Of a stretch of 64,000 nt of DNA, positions 1-12,963 are shown piece by piece. The number at the start of each line of letters is the position of its first letter. Positions within the stretch are counted from its first letter, which is position 1. The position numbers were made by a program, and so were the translations under genes. This stretch comes from Blasia pusilla (lineage: Eukaryota > Marchantiophyta > Marchantiopsida > Blasiales), in assembly GCA_050084515.1 (NCBI GenBank), contig CM114271.1, positions 13,578,001 through 13,642,000 on the forward strand, read 5' to 3'. The notes beneath the pieces were generated by a model. The model was not told the origin of the DNA. It did not search any database and saw nothing but the letters and a program-made list of their open reading frames with translations.

Positions 1-1480
1 TCTCGAGTACTGTAGACTTTGCTCAAAAGGCAACCATGTCTCATAAACTGTAGACTCTACTCAAAAAGTTCTCTCAGAAAACAATAGTAGACATTCCGCC
101 TACTTGCGGAGTGCACTTAGAGGAATAGTCGCTCTAGTTGTGGACGACTCCCTAGACACTCCACAACCAAGCACGACCTACACATGAGCAAAGCTCATTC
201 ACATGTCCTAGCCGCATAGGGACAGAAATTGACCCGAATCCAAAAGTAGGCGCGGAACCATCCTCGGAAGCGCATAGTGCTGGAACGTCCTCCCCCTCCT
301 AGTCACACAAGAACAAAAATCTACCCAAATCTAAAAGTAGGCGCGGAACCATCCTCAGAAGCGCAGAGTGTAGAAAGCAAGATTGTAGAGCAGAAAACAG
401 AGTCGGTACTGGCAGAAGATAGAGTCTCAAGGAACTGTCAATCGCCAGAAGACGAAAACGGGAGCGCGGACAAACACAAGAGCAGGATGCTCTCCCCACT
501 CAAAAACCAACATGGAAAGAGAACGTTTTAGGAGCGGAAAACACTCAAGCACCAGACATGAGAAAAAAACCACGGGCCGCTCTCCCGCTCACGAGGGCAA
601 TCGCGTCCGAAACAGGTTCTGGCCTTGGAGCGCAAACGAACAGAACAAGATGCCCACGGACGCATACAAGCGGAAATGGAGCAAGAACAAGAGACAAATG
701 CCAGAGGCGGAGCAACGCAGGAGTGCGGAGGTGCGAATCTGCACTGGCCGAGCAACGCGGGAGTAGCGAAGTGCAGGAGGAGCGAGGGACGAGCACGAAT
801 GAGGGCGCGCTCACAAATGACAAAAATGGGATGGGATGGGGGATAGACGACAAAGGGTTTGGGTCGAGGGTGCTCGACTTGCGCCTTGGGCCATTGGATC
901 AAAGATTTAACGGCCAGGATCGTCCGACCCGTTGGATGTGGGGGGCCATTAGATCGGGCCGCACGATCTGGGGAGGCGGCAATGGTGGGAGGGTTGGGCG
1001 GGGTTTTAGGTTAGGCATAGGTTCGGGTGGGTGAACCTAGGCTTATGGCCCGAACCTAGCCAATTAATATTAATTATTTTTATTTAAACTAGTATTTTTA
1101 TTTTTAAAAAGAAATTGGTTTTTCTCTCTAGGACTAATTTTCTCACTACCACTGTTTTTTCTCACTACCACTAATTTTCCCCTTTTTATTCTTCTACTAA
1201 GAAATTCTAACAAACTTATTTTCTTTCCCATTTTCCCCTTTAGGGTTTTCATCAAACTCTATTGTAAGAATAAAAGAAATTAGATTTGTTTTCTCTACTA
1301 CTAATTTACCTTCTTATTATTTACCCTATTCTTTTCTCTTTCATATTTTTTTTAAATTAAAAAAATGGGCATCTATCCTCTATCCTCCAAATTTATGATT
1401 TATTTTTTTGTGTATACACTTTAATTTCATCTATCTCTTTAACCTTTAACCCTAATTAATAGTTCCGTGTTGTATGTTGA
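1..1480. other. No recognisable gene; GC-rich then AT-rich flank
   Basis: No credible gene was found here. Bases 280-1030 are relatively GC-rich and open in several frames at once, but the translations are low-complexity (Arg, Gly, Ser) and match no family I know. Bases 1060-1440 are T-rich. A short direct repeat is listed separately. The segment could be an old LTR or untranslated leader of the Helitron that follows; that is a guess. Confidence 0.4.
236..370. repeat. Direct repeat pair, about 44 bp, offset 91 bp
   Basis: The stretch around 236-279 recurs at 327-370 with a few mismatches. The shared core is AAAAGTAGGCGCGGAACCAT. The two copies are 91 bp apart, which suggests a local tandem duplication. 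Confidence 0.7.
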
Positions 1481-1482
1481 AG

Positions 1483-2090
1483 ATGGTGACTTCTAGTGGA
1501 TTATTACCGAACGTGGAGAGACGACCATTTGGTGTCATCACAAATATACCGCAAATTTCAGAGAGACAAATTGAAGTACTGAAGAACACCTCTACAATGT
1601 AAGTATGCAGCTTGCACTACTTATTCGATGTATAAACATATTTTCAAAAATGATCTTTTTTAATCATGCAATTCCTGCAATTGTTGCACAGACTTCCTAT
1701 CCCATTAAATCCTACAAATTTACGTGACTTCCAAAAATTGATGTGTGTGAACGCACAATCAAAAAGGCGTGCACGTCGCAAGGAAATCCTAGCACAACAT
1801 ACACAGTTTAAAGATTAACTCCACCCGGAAACATCTCCAACGTAAGTTCATTGCATTGAAAATCATTTAGCATGTCCAAATTCCCATCCTACATAATCTC
1901 TACTTCTAATTTTCTTTCCTCTTAACATTTTTGTGTTGTTTCAGACTTCCCATTCCATTGAATCATGTTGATATACGTGATTTTTGGAAGGTTCTCCACG
2001 ACGAAGCCCAAAAAAGAGAACGTGCTCTTCGCGCTAATAAAATGAAAGCTCTCAAAGAAAAAAAGAAGGACATATTATCGGGAGTATAGA
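1483..2090 (+). pseudogene. Helitron 5' coding exons with a duplicated module
   Basis: An ATG near 1483 opens a short peptide that runs to a GTAAGT donor near 1600. Two similar exon-like blocks follow (about 1690-1818 and 1944-2090). Each is preceded by a CAG acceptor and starts with codons for Leu-Pro-Ile-Pro-Leu-Asn, then an Arg-Asp-Phe motif and a basic tail. The blocks therefore look like one exon duplicated in tandem. They lie just upstream of the Helitron N-terminal region and run the same way, so I assign them to the same element. Both basic tails end in stop codons. The function of the module is unknown to me; a basic DNA- or RNA-binding tail is possible. Confidence 0.4.
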
Positions 2091-2472
2091 AAAATAAGGA
2101 AGGCGAATCATGTTTAAGTTGCGCCTATGTTGGTGGTTGAAAGGATTGCAACTACTCCAAATGAGGAGGTTTTGACTATTGGTAGTCAATTCATAAGGTA
2201 TATATATAAGTATTCATAAGTCAACTCAAAATCTTTCTTTCTTTGATGGGTGTCTATTCTTTATAACATGTGGATAATTTTTCAGGCCTTTTAATGAGGA
2301 TGGAGTAATGCTAGGAGAAAGTTAAGAAGTTCATCTTCGATCGACAGAGTGTATATCACCAAGACTTGAGTTGGTTGACAGTGCATTCGAAGAAGTGCAT
2401 GGGAATACATCCATAATAGGGCCAACTACTTATATCACAACATGAGTTGAGTTACCTACTACTCTTCCTATT

Positions 2473-3084
2473 TTGGTTGAACCTGAAGTTGTCAACAATT
2501 CTTCAACTCTTCCCCAACTCGAGGATGAAGTAAGGTCAAGAGTAGATGACGTGTCTTCTAATGGAGTTGTGTTATCTCCCGAAAGAATTCGTCCAGAGTC
2601 TACTGTTAATAGGGTTGTAAGATTAAATACATTACTCAATCTTGCCAGGAGACCAAATTTCCAAGAAAGTGATATTAGGAAGTTGCGATTACAAAGGAGT
2701 TTGAATTGTACCAACGGTTGTCATACATTAGGTTGTATGAGAGAGATATGTCCCTCATGTCGGGCTCTGCATTGAAAATGTGAAATGGTCAAAGGTACAA
2801 AGTTTAGTGACTCACCATATGGCATGTGTTGTGGCCATGGGAGAATACATTTATCCCTCTTGAAATCGTCTCCTCCATTTTTGAAATCCTTGATTTCGGG
2901 TGTTGGTCCAAGAAGTCTTCATTTTCTTACACATGCGCAAGCTTACAAGTGTGCACTTCAACTTGCATATTTTCAACTTCAAACACAGATTAGAGAAGAG
3001 GATGACAATCACTTATTGCGGTTTGATCGACTTACTCAAGAATATATGGTTGACCTCTATGCCACTGGGGAGATGCAACGATGA
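2473..3084 (+). pseudogene. Helitron protein N-terminal region (broken)
   Basis: Two consecutive open segments (2473-2775 and 2785-3084) lie in one frame, separated by a TGA at 2773. The first ends with a cysteine cluster, C-x2-C in CPSCRALH. The second begins with a segment containing CCGHGRIHL, followed by a Pro- and Leu-rich stretch. This order, a zinc-ligand cluster directly before the Rep domain, is what plant Helitron replicases show. The TGA falls where the family normally has an aromatic residue. The block leads into the Rep domain at about 3.2 kb and is part of the same dead gene. Confidence 0.6.
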
Positions 3085-3189
3085 TCATGGATTTGATTAA
3101 ATCAAAAGGAGTTAAGGGCCGAATTATATCAAGGTGTAAAGGCTGCCATGCATCGACAAGATGTGGATAGTCAAAGGTTTGGGAGACGC

Positions 3190-4446
3190 ATAATATTACC
3201 TTCTTCCTTACTGGTGGGCCACATCATATGCATCAAATATATCAGGATGCAATGGCAATCGGAAGATATTTGGGGGAGCCTGACTACTTTTTGATCATGA
3301 CATGCAATCCAAAGTAGGAGGAGATTACATCCGCTTTATTACCTAGCCAATCTGCTATGGATCGAATAGATTTGGTTGTGCATGTTTTGGAGAAGAAAAA
3401 AAAGGAGTTGTTACGACTTATCGTCAAGAAGCAAATATTGGATCGAGTTGCAAGGTGCATCCATGTGGTGGAATTCCAAAAACAAGGTTTGCCACATGTG
3501 CACGTTCTTATTATTTTAGGTCGTGAGGATAAACCACGTACTACTTATGATTATGATCGTATTATTTTAGCAAAAATCCTTGATCAATCTACCCATCCAA
3601 GGTTGTTTTCTACCGTTGCTAATTGCATGGTCCATGGATCATATGGACCATTAAATCCAAATGCACCATGTATTGATAAGGAAACAAAGAAGTGTACAAA
3701 AGACTATCCTAAAGCTTTTGCGTCCAACATTGTAGAGACAGAAGATGGCTAGCCGATCTATCGTAGATTGGAGAATGGGAGGGCGATAATTAAGGGAGAA
3801 CATTCATTGGACAATCGTTGGGTCGTGCCTTATAATCCTATGTTATGCATCCTCTTCGATTGTCACATTAATTTGGAAATCACGAATAGTGTTTCTCCCG
3901 TCAAGTACTTATACAAATATGTTTATAAGGGCTCTGATGCTGTGTCATTTAAGTTGTTAAAGGATATGGGTACATCCAACACAATTGACGTTATTGACGA
4001 GACAACGTCATATCTTGATTCGAAGTATGCTTCTTGTAATTGATTGTTCTGATGTTTCATTATTTTCTAGGAACTTCATTTCATTCTTCTTACTCTACTA
4101 CTTGGAATTTTTATTTTTGCAGATATATATCTCTTTCATAGGTGAAGGAGAACGTCATTGGTTGAGATTGCTCCTCCATCATGTTCGAGAAGCAACTACA
4201 TACGAATGCTTAAGAAGTATTCAAGGGGTATTATGTCCAACATTCAAAGAAGCTCGTATTCAACTAGGACTTCTTGAGGATGATACGGAAGTGTTCTCTT
4301 GCTTTGAAGAAGCTTCTATCATCCGTACAGGTTCTTCACTTCACTGTCTATTTGCAATTATATTAGCGTATAACACACGTGCTCAACTTGCTACACTATG
4401 GAATCAATTCTTATTTCCATTGGTGGAAGATCTCTTATATGAATGA
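3190..4446 (+). pseudogene. Helitron rolling-circle replicase (Rep, HUH/Y2)
   Basis: Rep nicks and rejoins single-stranded DNA during rolling-circle transposition. The HUH motif is visible as GLPHVHVLII, with histidine codons at 3495-3497 and 3501-3503. The two-tyrosine motif is visible as KYLYKYVYKGSD in the segment 3768-4043. A candidate intron (about 4023-4121, donor GTATGC, acceptor TTGCAG) joins LDSK to a Tyr-Ile-Ser segment, matching the usual continuous protein. After it comes a block typical of the Rep-helicase linker (HVREATTYECLRS, then CPTFKEARIQLGLLEDD). In-frame stops and frame changes occur at about 3317, 3750 and between later segments. The copy cannot make an intact Rep, but it shows that an autonomous Helitron once lived here. 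Confidence 0.82.
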
Positions 4447-4540
4447 CGTCAAGTAAGAATTCATCAATACCACTTCTTATATCATTTGTTTTCATTCTAA
4501 TAGTGTCTTCTATGGAGCATTCAATATACTAACCATAATT

Positions 4541-6226
4541 TTGACCTCTTCCGAAACTTTTCCATTGCAAAAAATAGGGATTCCTAATCTTCGAGTTGAT
4601 GATGGGATTGTTAATACTGTATTGTTGGAAGTCCATTACTATCTACAAGATCAAGGAAAGAGATTTTATGACTTTCCATACATGCCCCAAGCTAATTTCG
4701 AAAGCCTCCATTCACAATCCTATCTGGAGAAACAAGAGCTATTATATGATACTGAAGAATTATTTGAGCGAGTGCAATTGGGAGAAGCGTGTCTACATGA
4801 AGGACAACGTATTATTTGGGACGCTATACATGATGAGCTTGATCAAATATGCGTGAATGCTCCACCATCTCCAAAAGTGTTTTTCATCGATGGTCCACGT
4901 GGAATGGGAATTCTTTTTTATATAACCTTCTCCTTGCAAGTGTTAAGAGTGCAAGAGGTATAGCTTTGGCTGTAGCGTCATCCGGGATAGTTGCTCTATT
5001 ATTAGACAGAGGACGAACTGCTCATTTGCGCTCCAAGATCCCCATCAATCTTCATGAAAACTCTACTTGCAAGTAAGTGCAAGTAGTATTTTTAATTAGC
5101 TCAAATTATGTTTCCTGAATAACATTCTATTAATACAAGTATTACAACTTCTAATTTAATTCCGGTTTTTTTTTTTTAGTTAAGTAGTTGATAGCGATAG
5201 AGCGCGCTTATTCCGTGATGCGATTCTCATTATATGGGATGAGGCACCTATGGCTCATCGTCATGCATTTGAGGCCGTGAATCAAACTTTACAAGATATT
5301 ATGGGAGTTGTTTTGGATGAAGACAATTGCCATTTGGTGGAAAATTGATGGTATTTGGTGGTGATTTTCAAGTTTTGCCTGTTGTTCGTCATGGGGATCG
5401 GCCGCAAATCATCCAAGCTACTATAAAGAGGTCATCTCTTTGGTCTAATGTAAAGGTAATGAAGTTGACAACAAATATGCGAGTTCAAAGGTTGGAAGGT
5501 CACTTGCGTAATAAACAACAAGCTTTTGGTGATTGATTGTTGGAAGTGGGAGAGGGTCGTATACCTTTGCACCCTCATATGGGAGAAGACTTTATACGAT
5601 TACCTTCTGAAATTGTTACTAAAAGTAACAAAATATGCGAACTTATTGATTTGATCTATGGCAATATTCCTAGTTGATTCCATGACATTGATTTCTTGAG
5701 AGATACAACAATTTTGACTTTGAGAAATAAAGACGTGGACTATATAAATGCAAGCGTTATGTCTCGGTTTCCTCGCAAAGTAATCTTTTTAACATGGGAA
5801 CTTTGTTTGAGAGAAGTTAAATTGAATTCGAGCGATAGATTACCTTTTCTCACCAATTCATTACATATTGTGTACACGAGCATATTTACCTCAACATCGA
5901 TTCTATTCCGAATGAGAGGATGAGTCGTATCTATCCAACTGAATTTTTGAACACATGCTTGCCTTCTGGACTCCCTCCACATCGGTTGTGTTTGAAGATT
6001 GGTGCACCAATCATGCTCTTACGGAACATGAATGGATCACACGGACAAGAAAACGGGACAAGATTGGAAATTCATTGCATCGATGCTGAAATTATCACTC
6101 GGAATAATTATTGGAGATCGAGTTTTTATTCCACTTGATTCGTTGGTTGGTACTGGTGGAAACGATGAACGTTCAAACAAGGAAGGTCACTACATACGAA
6201 ATGTATACAAAGAAATATTGGGATGA
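4541..6226 (+). pseudogene. Helitron PIF1-type helicase domain
   Basis: This is the helicase half of the Helitron protein, an SF1 5'-3' DNA helicase of the PIF1 class. The ATP-binding loop is recognisable in FFIDGPRGMG near 4880-4910, but it is followed by a frameshift and the invariant lysine is missing. Motif II reads IWDEAPM near 5236. Motif III reads GGDFQVLPVV near 5356. Later helicase blocks are LTTNMRVQ (about 5466), DTTILTLRNKDVDYIN (about 5700) and IGAPIMLLRNMN (about 5998). At least four frame changes or stops separate these blocks. A probable intron lies at about 5070-5180. Order and spacing match a Rep-helicase fusion continuing from the Rep domain upstream. Confidence 0.82.
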
Positions 6227-6268
6227 GATAAAATTTGAAGTCTAACCCACCTTTCCTATAGACTATCT

Positions 6269-6301
6269 TACTTCACCCATGGCACGGGCATGGGTGAAGT
6301 A
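6269..6301. repeat. Perfect 13-bp inverted repeat with 7-nt loop
   Basis: TACTTCACCCATG pairs perfectly with CATGGGTGAAGTA across the loop GCACGGG. It lies about 40 bp downstream of the last helicase codons. The position would suit a Helitron 3' terminal hairpin, but no CTRR end follows it directly, so its role is open. Confidence 0.75.
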
Positions 6302-7108
6302 TGAACGAGTTGTTTGTGACTCGTGACTTCAGCCCCTCTCTCAACAACAGACCAACAGGAGGAGGATTTTCTTTAGAATTTTGTTTGTAACTATTTCCAT
6401 GGTGATCCAATCTTTTCAATTTAAGGCCCAATGTGTTCATCTTCTCAAGCTTGAACTTTGGGTTCTTCTTTTTTCCACTTAAGATTGAGATTTCCAAAGT
6501 TCTTGGGATCTTTGGACCTCCTTCTCTCCTAAATTTGCTCATAGATTCCTATATGCAATTTCAAACATAGCGCTCTCCTTATAGAGTGATACCAGCTTAC
6601 CATCGGTTTAACGGATTCCTCTTGCTTTTCTGGATCTTTTGATACGGGCTGGGCCCAACATTACGAACTCATTCCCTCATAGCGGTCATTGGTGGGTGCC
6701 TCACTTCCTCCCCCACATCCTCTTTTTTGGTGTTTCCAATTTCTTTCATAACTTTCTTCTCGAATGTCGGTTTTGGGCGTGTATGGGCTTGTTTTGATCG
6801 TCTTGACGAGCTCTTTCTTTCGATATCAAGTAGATTTTCTACTTTTTATTTCTTCTTTGTAGGCGCCTATTTTTGTGTACGGGTTTGTTTTAGGTCAATT
6901 CCTCCCAAAAGTCTTCCTTGCTCTTTCAACTCCTTACCTTATTGTTTCGCCCCTACATACGTTTAGAACATTAGAAATTCATATTCTTGAGCCACCTCTT
7001 CCGATACCATATCCATCACTTTTCCTTTTCAATTACTTTTTATATTTTTCTTATAGTAACTTTCAATTTTAAATTCGGTATTGCCTAATCTTCATCTCTC
7101 CACTACTT
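6302..7108. other. Intergenic, no feature seen
   Basis: The segment holds short open frames only. I see no recognisable gene, hairpin or tandem repeat. The last 250 bases are T-rich and may be the leader of the reverse transcriptase gene that starts at about 7109. Confidence 0.4.
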
Positions 7109-10100
7109 TTGCTTTGCTCATTATCCTCATGCTTTCTCCAAACCACGTTCCGGATGTCTTTTCTTATCTCCGGAGACTTGCCTACCTTTACTTCTATGTC
7201 ATCAGAGATGGAGTTGGATTCTCCATCTACTCGCTTATCTGGTTTTACACGCCCTCCTACAGCCGTAACCTCTCCCCCTGGTTCACCTCCTCATCGTCGA
7301 TCTCGCCATTTTCCTCCAGATGCTAATACACCCATTACACTCGCTACATTTCTTCCGGATTCTCCTCTTCTCCTTTCTTCGCCTTGTCCTATTGAGCCTA
7401 ATCCTGATCCATTATTACCAAATCCTTCTACTTTGCCATCCCCACATATCTCATCTATGCCCTTGCTTCCAACTCCCATCTATTCTACCCGAATCTCCCC
7501 TCTTCCTCCTCCTCCTTCCCCAACCTATTTACCCCCTCATTGTCGGCCATCACCACCTCTTGCACCTCCCATCTCCTCTCCTTGTAACCCTTATACTTCT
7601 CCATTTGTACCAAAGGTTCGTTGCATACCTTGTGGTAAGGACTTTGCTCCTAATGGGATCAAAAGACATCAGCGGTACTGTCGATCCATGCATGGGCCTT
7701 CAATCCCTAACCCGATACCAACTCCTACTGCACTCCCCATAACAACTGCTTGGACGTGGTTAAGCCAAATTGATCTCCTTCACTCTTTCCATCCAGGTCT
7801 TCATCGTCCTAGACTCTACACTCGCATTCCTATTGCTCTTCGCCCCATCACCCAACAAGCTTTGCTATTCCCATTAGAAAGGTTAGCGCGTGACCCCACA
7901 GATATAAATGCTTGGTATCTCCTATTACTCTTCCCGCAATGGGGTTTAGTCCTCCTCCAAGGGGGTGCAATGGGTCATCGTGAAACCTCCACACGTATTC
8001 AACGCTTTATGTCGGGATTGGGAGAATCTTGAGAATGAGCATGTACTTGAAAGCCGAGGCCTTAGCCGCGGCTCATGCCACTCAACATGCCAATCATGGG
8101 AGGCCTTCAATACAACAACGCCGACTAAGTCTACTATTGGGGCAGGTTGGTGAGTTTTCAAGTGCAGCTCGAGCATTGGGTCCTCTTTCTCCGGCGGTTC
8201 CAAGTGCGGAAACAGTGACTCTCTTAGAAGCTCTTCATCCTCCTTCAAGTGGCGATGCTCCATCTTTTGTGGAAGACTATAAATGACCTTGACTTGGAGC
8301 TTGACTTGGAGGTTTTCACTAGGCTTTTTTGCATACTCCTCGCTTATCGCCAAGCGGGCTATCGGGATGGTTTTGAGCATCTCGCGATTGCTTTATCCCA
8401 GCAGATTCAGCAAGTGGCTTTGTCTCTCTATATAAGGTGTGTGCACATATGGCGGCAGGTCGTCTCCCATTCTCTATCTCTAGGCTCTTAGGGGCTTGTC
8501 GTTTGTTGGCTATGGATAAGCCTCCTTCAGGTGTGCGCCCTTTGGCTATTGGAGAGGTTTTATACCGCTTGGTCAGTCGATCCCTATGCTTGCAATTTCG
8601 TCCTCACTTTAGTGCCCACTTATTTCCTCATCAATTTGGAGTGGCAACTCCTGGAGGTTGTGAGGCTGTGGTGCATGGGATTCGCTCCACTCTTGATATT
8701 CATCCAGATTGGGTAGCAATTCAAGTCGATGTGGCTAACGCATTCAATTCAATTTCTCGTGCGGCCATCTTTGAGGAATTATGTTGTGCAGGATGACAAC
8801 TCGCGAGCCTCATTCCATTTGTTCGCTCCTTCTATGCCTATGATACGCCCATTATCTATTCCCATCATGCTACTTCTGGGGAATATAGTATTCTCCAATC
8901 GGCTTGTGGCACACGTCAAGGTGATCCCATGGGAGGCCCACTCTTTGCCATTGCCCATTTTTGTGCCCTTCGAACATCAACGCAAGCATTTCCATCTTGT
9001 CTTTTTCCTTCTATTGCCGATGACACTCACATTTTAGGTCCTCCTTCTGAAGTGGTTCCTGCTTATACCCATTTCGTGGAGCAACTCTCTTTCTTAAAAC
9101 TTAAAGTCCAACCTAGTAAATGTGGAGTATGGTCTCCTTCATGCCTTCCCTCAACATTCACCCCACCTACTCCTGATTTTCCCATTTACATTGAAGGGGT
9201 TAGAGTTCTTGGGGTCCCAATTGGCTTCATCGACTATGTCTCAAAGTTCTTGGATGAGGCCCTTTTGAAAGACGTGGAATGACTTCATTTATTACCTCAT
9301 CTTGGGGATCCCCAAGTGGCTTATGGGATTCTCTCCCAATGTTTTCTTCGATGACCTTCCTATCTTCTTCGCACTTGTCCTCCCACTTCAAGCTTCTTAC
9401 ATTGGATGGCCTCTTTTGATGCTTCTATCTTGGCAACTTTTGGTCAACTTCTTGGCCCGAATACCTTTGAGGGAGAGGATGGTGTCTTTGCTTCACGACA
9501 AGCTATCATGCCTATTTCTTTTGGAGGGCTGGGACTATCCTCCACAGTCACATCTGCCCCCGCAGCCTTTTTGGGGAGTTGGGCGTTGGTAGCACCGATT
9601 ATGGCTTCAAGGTTTCTCCAAGGAGATACACCTATCTTGATGGATCATATCGCCCATGTCGAGGAGGGGGACTTGTTATTTCAACAACAACTAAGATCTG
9701 CACGAGCTCTTCTTCCTCTTGCTACACAAGCAATTCTACCCCCTTTCAGTCAACTAATTATAGAAGGGCTTGATCGACTTCAAGAGCATATCTCGAGAAT
9801 GCATCAAATCAACTTTTCCAAAGATTCTCTCAGAGGCATCCTCCGACGCTAATCGAGCTCGTCTCACGTTCATGTGCCGGGTACCGGAGCGGGAGCGTGG
9901 CTACCATCGCAAATCCTCTTATTCTTCCATTTCGTCTTCCTCAAGTATATTCTCGATGACTTTGCGGTTACGTCTTGGACTTCCCCATCCTTCTCTCTTA
10001 GGTGTGCCAAATTGTGTATGCGGGGATCCTATTGATGCCAAGGGTATCAATATTCTCCGATGTGCACATGGTGGAGAACGAACGGCCACACATGATGTCA

Positions 10101-10683
10101 TTAGAGAGGCGGTAGCATCGGTGGCTCAGACGGGCAGGATATACCGTTGGGCAAGAGCAACTCCACGTCCTACCTTCAACCACACAAGCAACCTCTCGTC
10201 AGAGAGTGGATCTTGTTATGTCTCGAGGTGGATTCCGGACACTAGGTGATGTGGTGGTTGCTGATCCAACACGTTCTGACTTGGTGTGTAGAGTTGCACA
10301 TACCAAAGGTTTGGCGGCCGAAGCTACAGCAAGAATCAAGGAGTTAAGTTATGCTGTGAGACATGCGACTGAGGGATTTAGTCCGTTTCCAATGGAAGTA
10401 TTCGGTCATTTACATGTGTCTTTTGATACTTTCCTGAAAACATGTGCTCACCACTGCCTCGAGAATCATCACCTTGCCCCTTCCCGTAGTCCTTCTCTCT
10501 CGGTAGTTACTACTTATTTTAGGCAATGCATCTCAGTGGCCTTACAACGTGCACAAGCCTTGGCATTAATACGTCGTGCGGAGGTGGTGGGAGGTCGCTC
10601 GCCTCGTTGTCCATTCACGTCTGACCAACCACTCATGTTCTTGTCAGATTTGTTTCAAGCAATCAATCGTGTTGCTCGTTGAG
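7109..10683 (+). pseudogene. Non-LTR reverse transcriptase with zinc finger and restriction-like domain
   Basis: The first open segment (7109-8032) is Pro/Ser/Thr-rich for about 170 residues. It then has a zinc finger, RCIPCGKDFAPNGIKRHQRYC (C-x2-C-x11-H-x3-C). Reverse transcriptase follows in several frames: GVRPLAIGEVLYRL and HQFGVATPGGCEAVVHGIR (8437-8796), motif A in AIQVDVANAFNS, RQGDPMGGPLFAIAHF (about 8920) and the active-site box IADDTH (about 9018). The C-terminal part has a Cys/His cluster (CVCGDPID, RCAHGGERTATHD) and then VDLVMSRGG with GDVVVADP, resembling the PD-(D/E)xK domain of R2/NeSL-type LINEs. The final segment (10206-10682) ends naturally at a TGA. At least five frameshifts or stops break it. 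Clade assignment needs a tree; confidence in reverse transcriptase is high. Confidence 0.78.
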
Positions 10684-10797
10684 CCGGTGTTTACGTGGGC
10701 TTGTTGCCATTTTCTTTTTGCATTCTTTTATGCATTTTTTTACTCCTCTTTTGAGTTGTTATTACCTTTCTTTGTCCTCTTTTGAGGTTTATTTTAT

Positions 10798-10803
10798 AAT
10801 AAA
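10798..10803 (+). promoter_or_regulatory. Candidate polyadenylation signal AATAAA
   Basis: AATAAA lies about 115 bp after the last codon of the reverse transcriptase element, in a T-rich 3' stretch. It is a plausible 3' end signal for that element. Confidence 0.4.
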
Positions 10804-10944
10804 GTGGTTTCTGTTTCCTAGTACCAAATATAATCATCTACCGCCTGACCTTCACAAATGATTGCACTTTTTATTATTTTATCCATTGCTCGTTTGAGAA
10901 TACCGGGCCCGCGTTCTTGTTGCTTTTAATGCAACTAGTGAGAA

Positions 10945-10965
10945 TGCCCGTGCGATGCACCGGCA
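10945..10965 (-). repeat. Helitron 3' terminal hairpin
   Basis: TGCCCGTGC and GCACCGGCA pair with one mismatch across a 3-base loop. Six bases separate the stem from the terminal CTAG at 10935-10938. This is the classic Helitron 3' end. Confidence 0.75.
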
Positions 10966-11639
10966 TCAAATTTTACACTAAAATAAATTTTAAATTTATT
11001 TTTAAGTAATAACATACGTCCAATTTCACACCCAACCTGCGTGCACTCAGATTCGAGCATACAACTTCCCAATCCTCTAGCCTTCAACCCACTTAACGTT
11101 CACACTTTGTCCACCATGGCGAGAGAGACGATATAGTCTCTACTTATAAGATCCTATGTGATCCTCAGAAAAAAAGTTTGTAAATTAATGGCGTGCATGG
11201 GACTTTCTTGTGTTCAATCCAAAGGACTTCCACGAATACACTCTCCAACCAATGAAGAATATGACCCTCTCCAACCAATTTTCCCACCTTCGCCTGTCGC
11301 TCATAGAGTTGGAACCATGCTATCGAACCTGCTACCGCGCAACCAAAACACACAGGGCCGTCGCTCGGAAGACCCAATCAGTTGTGAGTAGACTTTCAGG
11401 TGCAGGAGTAATGAAATACATGTGTGCAAGAGGAGATGAACGTAAGGTCCAAAATTGTAGTCTCACAATTTAGAGAGGGATAGTTGCTAGAGAGGAAGTT
11501 AACTAAATCAGTAGTTGGTAATGACAATGGTAAAGCATGCACCGGACCGGAGAAGAGATAATTTTTGGCTCATAATTACGACAAGATCTGACTTGGCACC
11601 CACCAAGAAAATTTTGTTAGAAGCTAGGATAGGAAAAAT

Positions 11640-12450
11640 GACAGCCCGATTGCATAGAAGCATTTTGTGCAATTGCGAATCCCATACTGGGTGACTGCAA
11701 AGTACATTTTACAAGAAACCACAATAAGGATCACCGTGGTGTCACACACATGGAACTTTACGTGCTTGAGTTGGCTCAACTGCTTCTTGAGCGCAGACGT
11801 ATTTCCTTGGCTGGCATTACAGTCGATATTGCTGGTGGGCACGAACTTGAATGTGGACTTGAAGTTGAAGAGAGCATCCATGATCATCTTGACAAAGAAG
11901 GGGGTCATCCACCAAAAGGTGGATTCATCCCGGTTCCGGCTCTCTACGCCTTGGGGCACCGTTAGCCACATGGACATCCATGCGAGGCGCTAGAGGATGA
12001 GGTTGTAAGCGAGGCCGGCGAAGAGTTGGCGACTTCCGAGGTCAGATTCGATTCGGAATCGACTTTGAAGATTAGAGAACTGCACATGGTTGAGACAAGT
12101 ATGACGTTCACAATGGAGAGGAAGTAATATCGTGAGTGCGTAGAGGACTTTGAGGTCAAAGTTGAGTTTGCTTTTCCTATCGACCATGACTTTCGATGTG
12201 GCTTGGGATTTCTGCATTAATTGCTCCTTGGCCCCATCTTGTGCGCTGCTTGATGTATCCTTCAAATGTCCACGGCGTAAGTCCGATTTGCAACTTCTCG
12301 CTTAGGTAGACTGATCTGAAGCCTTCCTTGACCAGAGCATAAGCGGTGGTGGTGTCTTCAGTGATCGATTGAGGTTGGAATCCGCCTATTGGGTTAAGAT
12401 GCTCCCGCAGAGCATGTAAGAAATGCACAGAGCTGAAAATTCATAGCTAT
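11640..12450 (-). pseudogene. Captured fragment of a bacterial-type cellulose-synthase-like GT2 gene
   Basis: The family polymerises beta-glycans at the membrane from nucleotide sugars. The segment 12428-12177 reads IGGFQPQSITEDTTTAY and then GYIKQRTRWGQGAI. These hold the TED motif and the Q-x2-RW motif of processive GT2 enzymes. Frameshifted continuations carry LNFDLKVLYALTILLP and, at about 11960-11850, TFWWMTPFFVKMIMDALF, resembling membrane segments of the C-terminal half. The N-terminal catalytic part (the DDG and DxD motifs) is absent. Several frame changes show it is not functional. It resembles bacterial BcsA-like enzymes more than plant CesA. Similar genes are known in mosses, which is one reason to suspect a seedless plant. 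It lies in the Helitron in the element's own orientation. Confidence 0.62.
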
Positions 12451-12963
12451 AGACATCGTTCTCCGATCGTTCCATCAATATGAGCCCCAATGTCTGTCGA
12501 GCGTTCAGAAACTGTGAGGAGGGTTGTTTGCACAATGCTTCATATTCTTGTTCACGCTAATTATGAGTTGATTGCGTGAATTAAACCAATTCATCTCTTG
12601 GTTAGCCTTCCACTGACCAGATTGCATGTTACAAGTTGAACCCAAGAGCAACCTCGAAATCTTGCTCATTTTTCTAAGATCGGCTATGACGAGCAACTCA
12701 ACAGTCCAAAGAACCTTGCGTTCACAATTTTTCTCCTCAGAGATCAATTCATCTCACTGAGAGAGAGAGGACTACATGTTCAAAAGTTGGGATTGCAAGT
12801 ATTCGGAAGCTTTTCTTTGACAGAAACTGTAGTTTTAACTGTGGTTCGCGAGTGAGAAGACCATGGATGGAGGAGTTTGTTCGGAGGGATGAAGAGGAGT
12901 GTGTTCGGATGCAGTTTTGTTGTCTCACTCGTGTTTGTTAACAGGACGGATCGATCCTAAAGC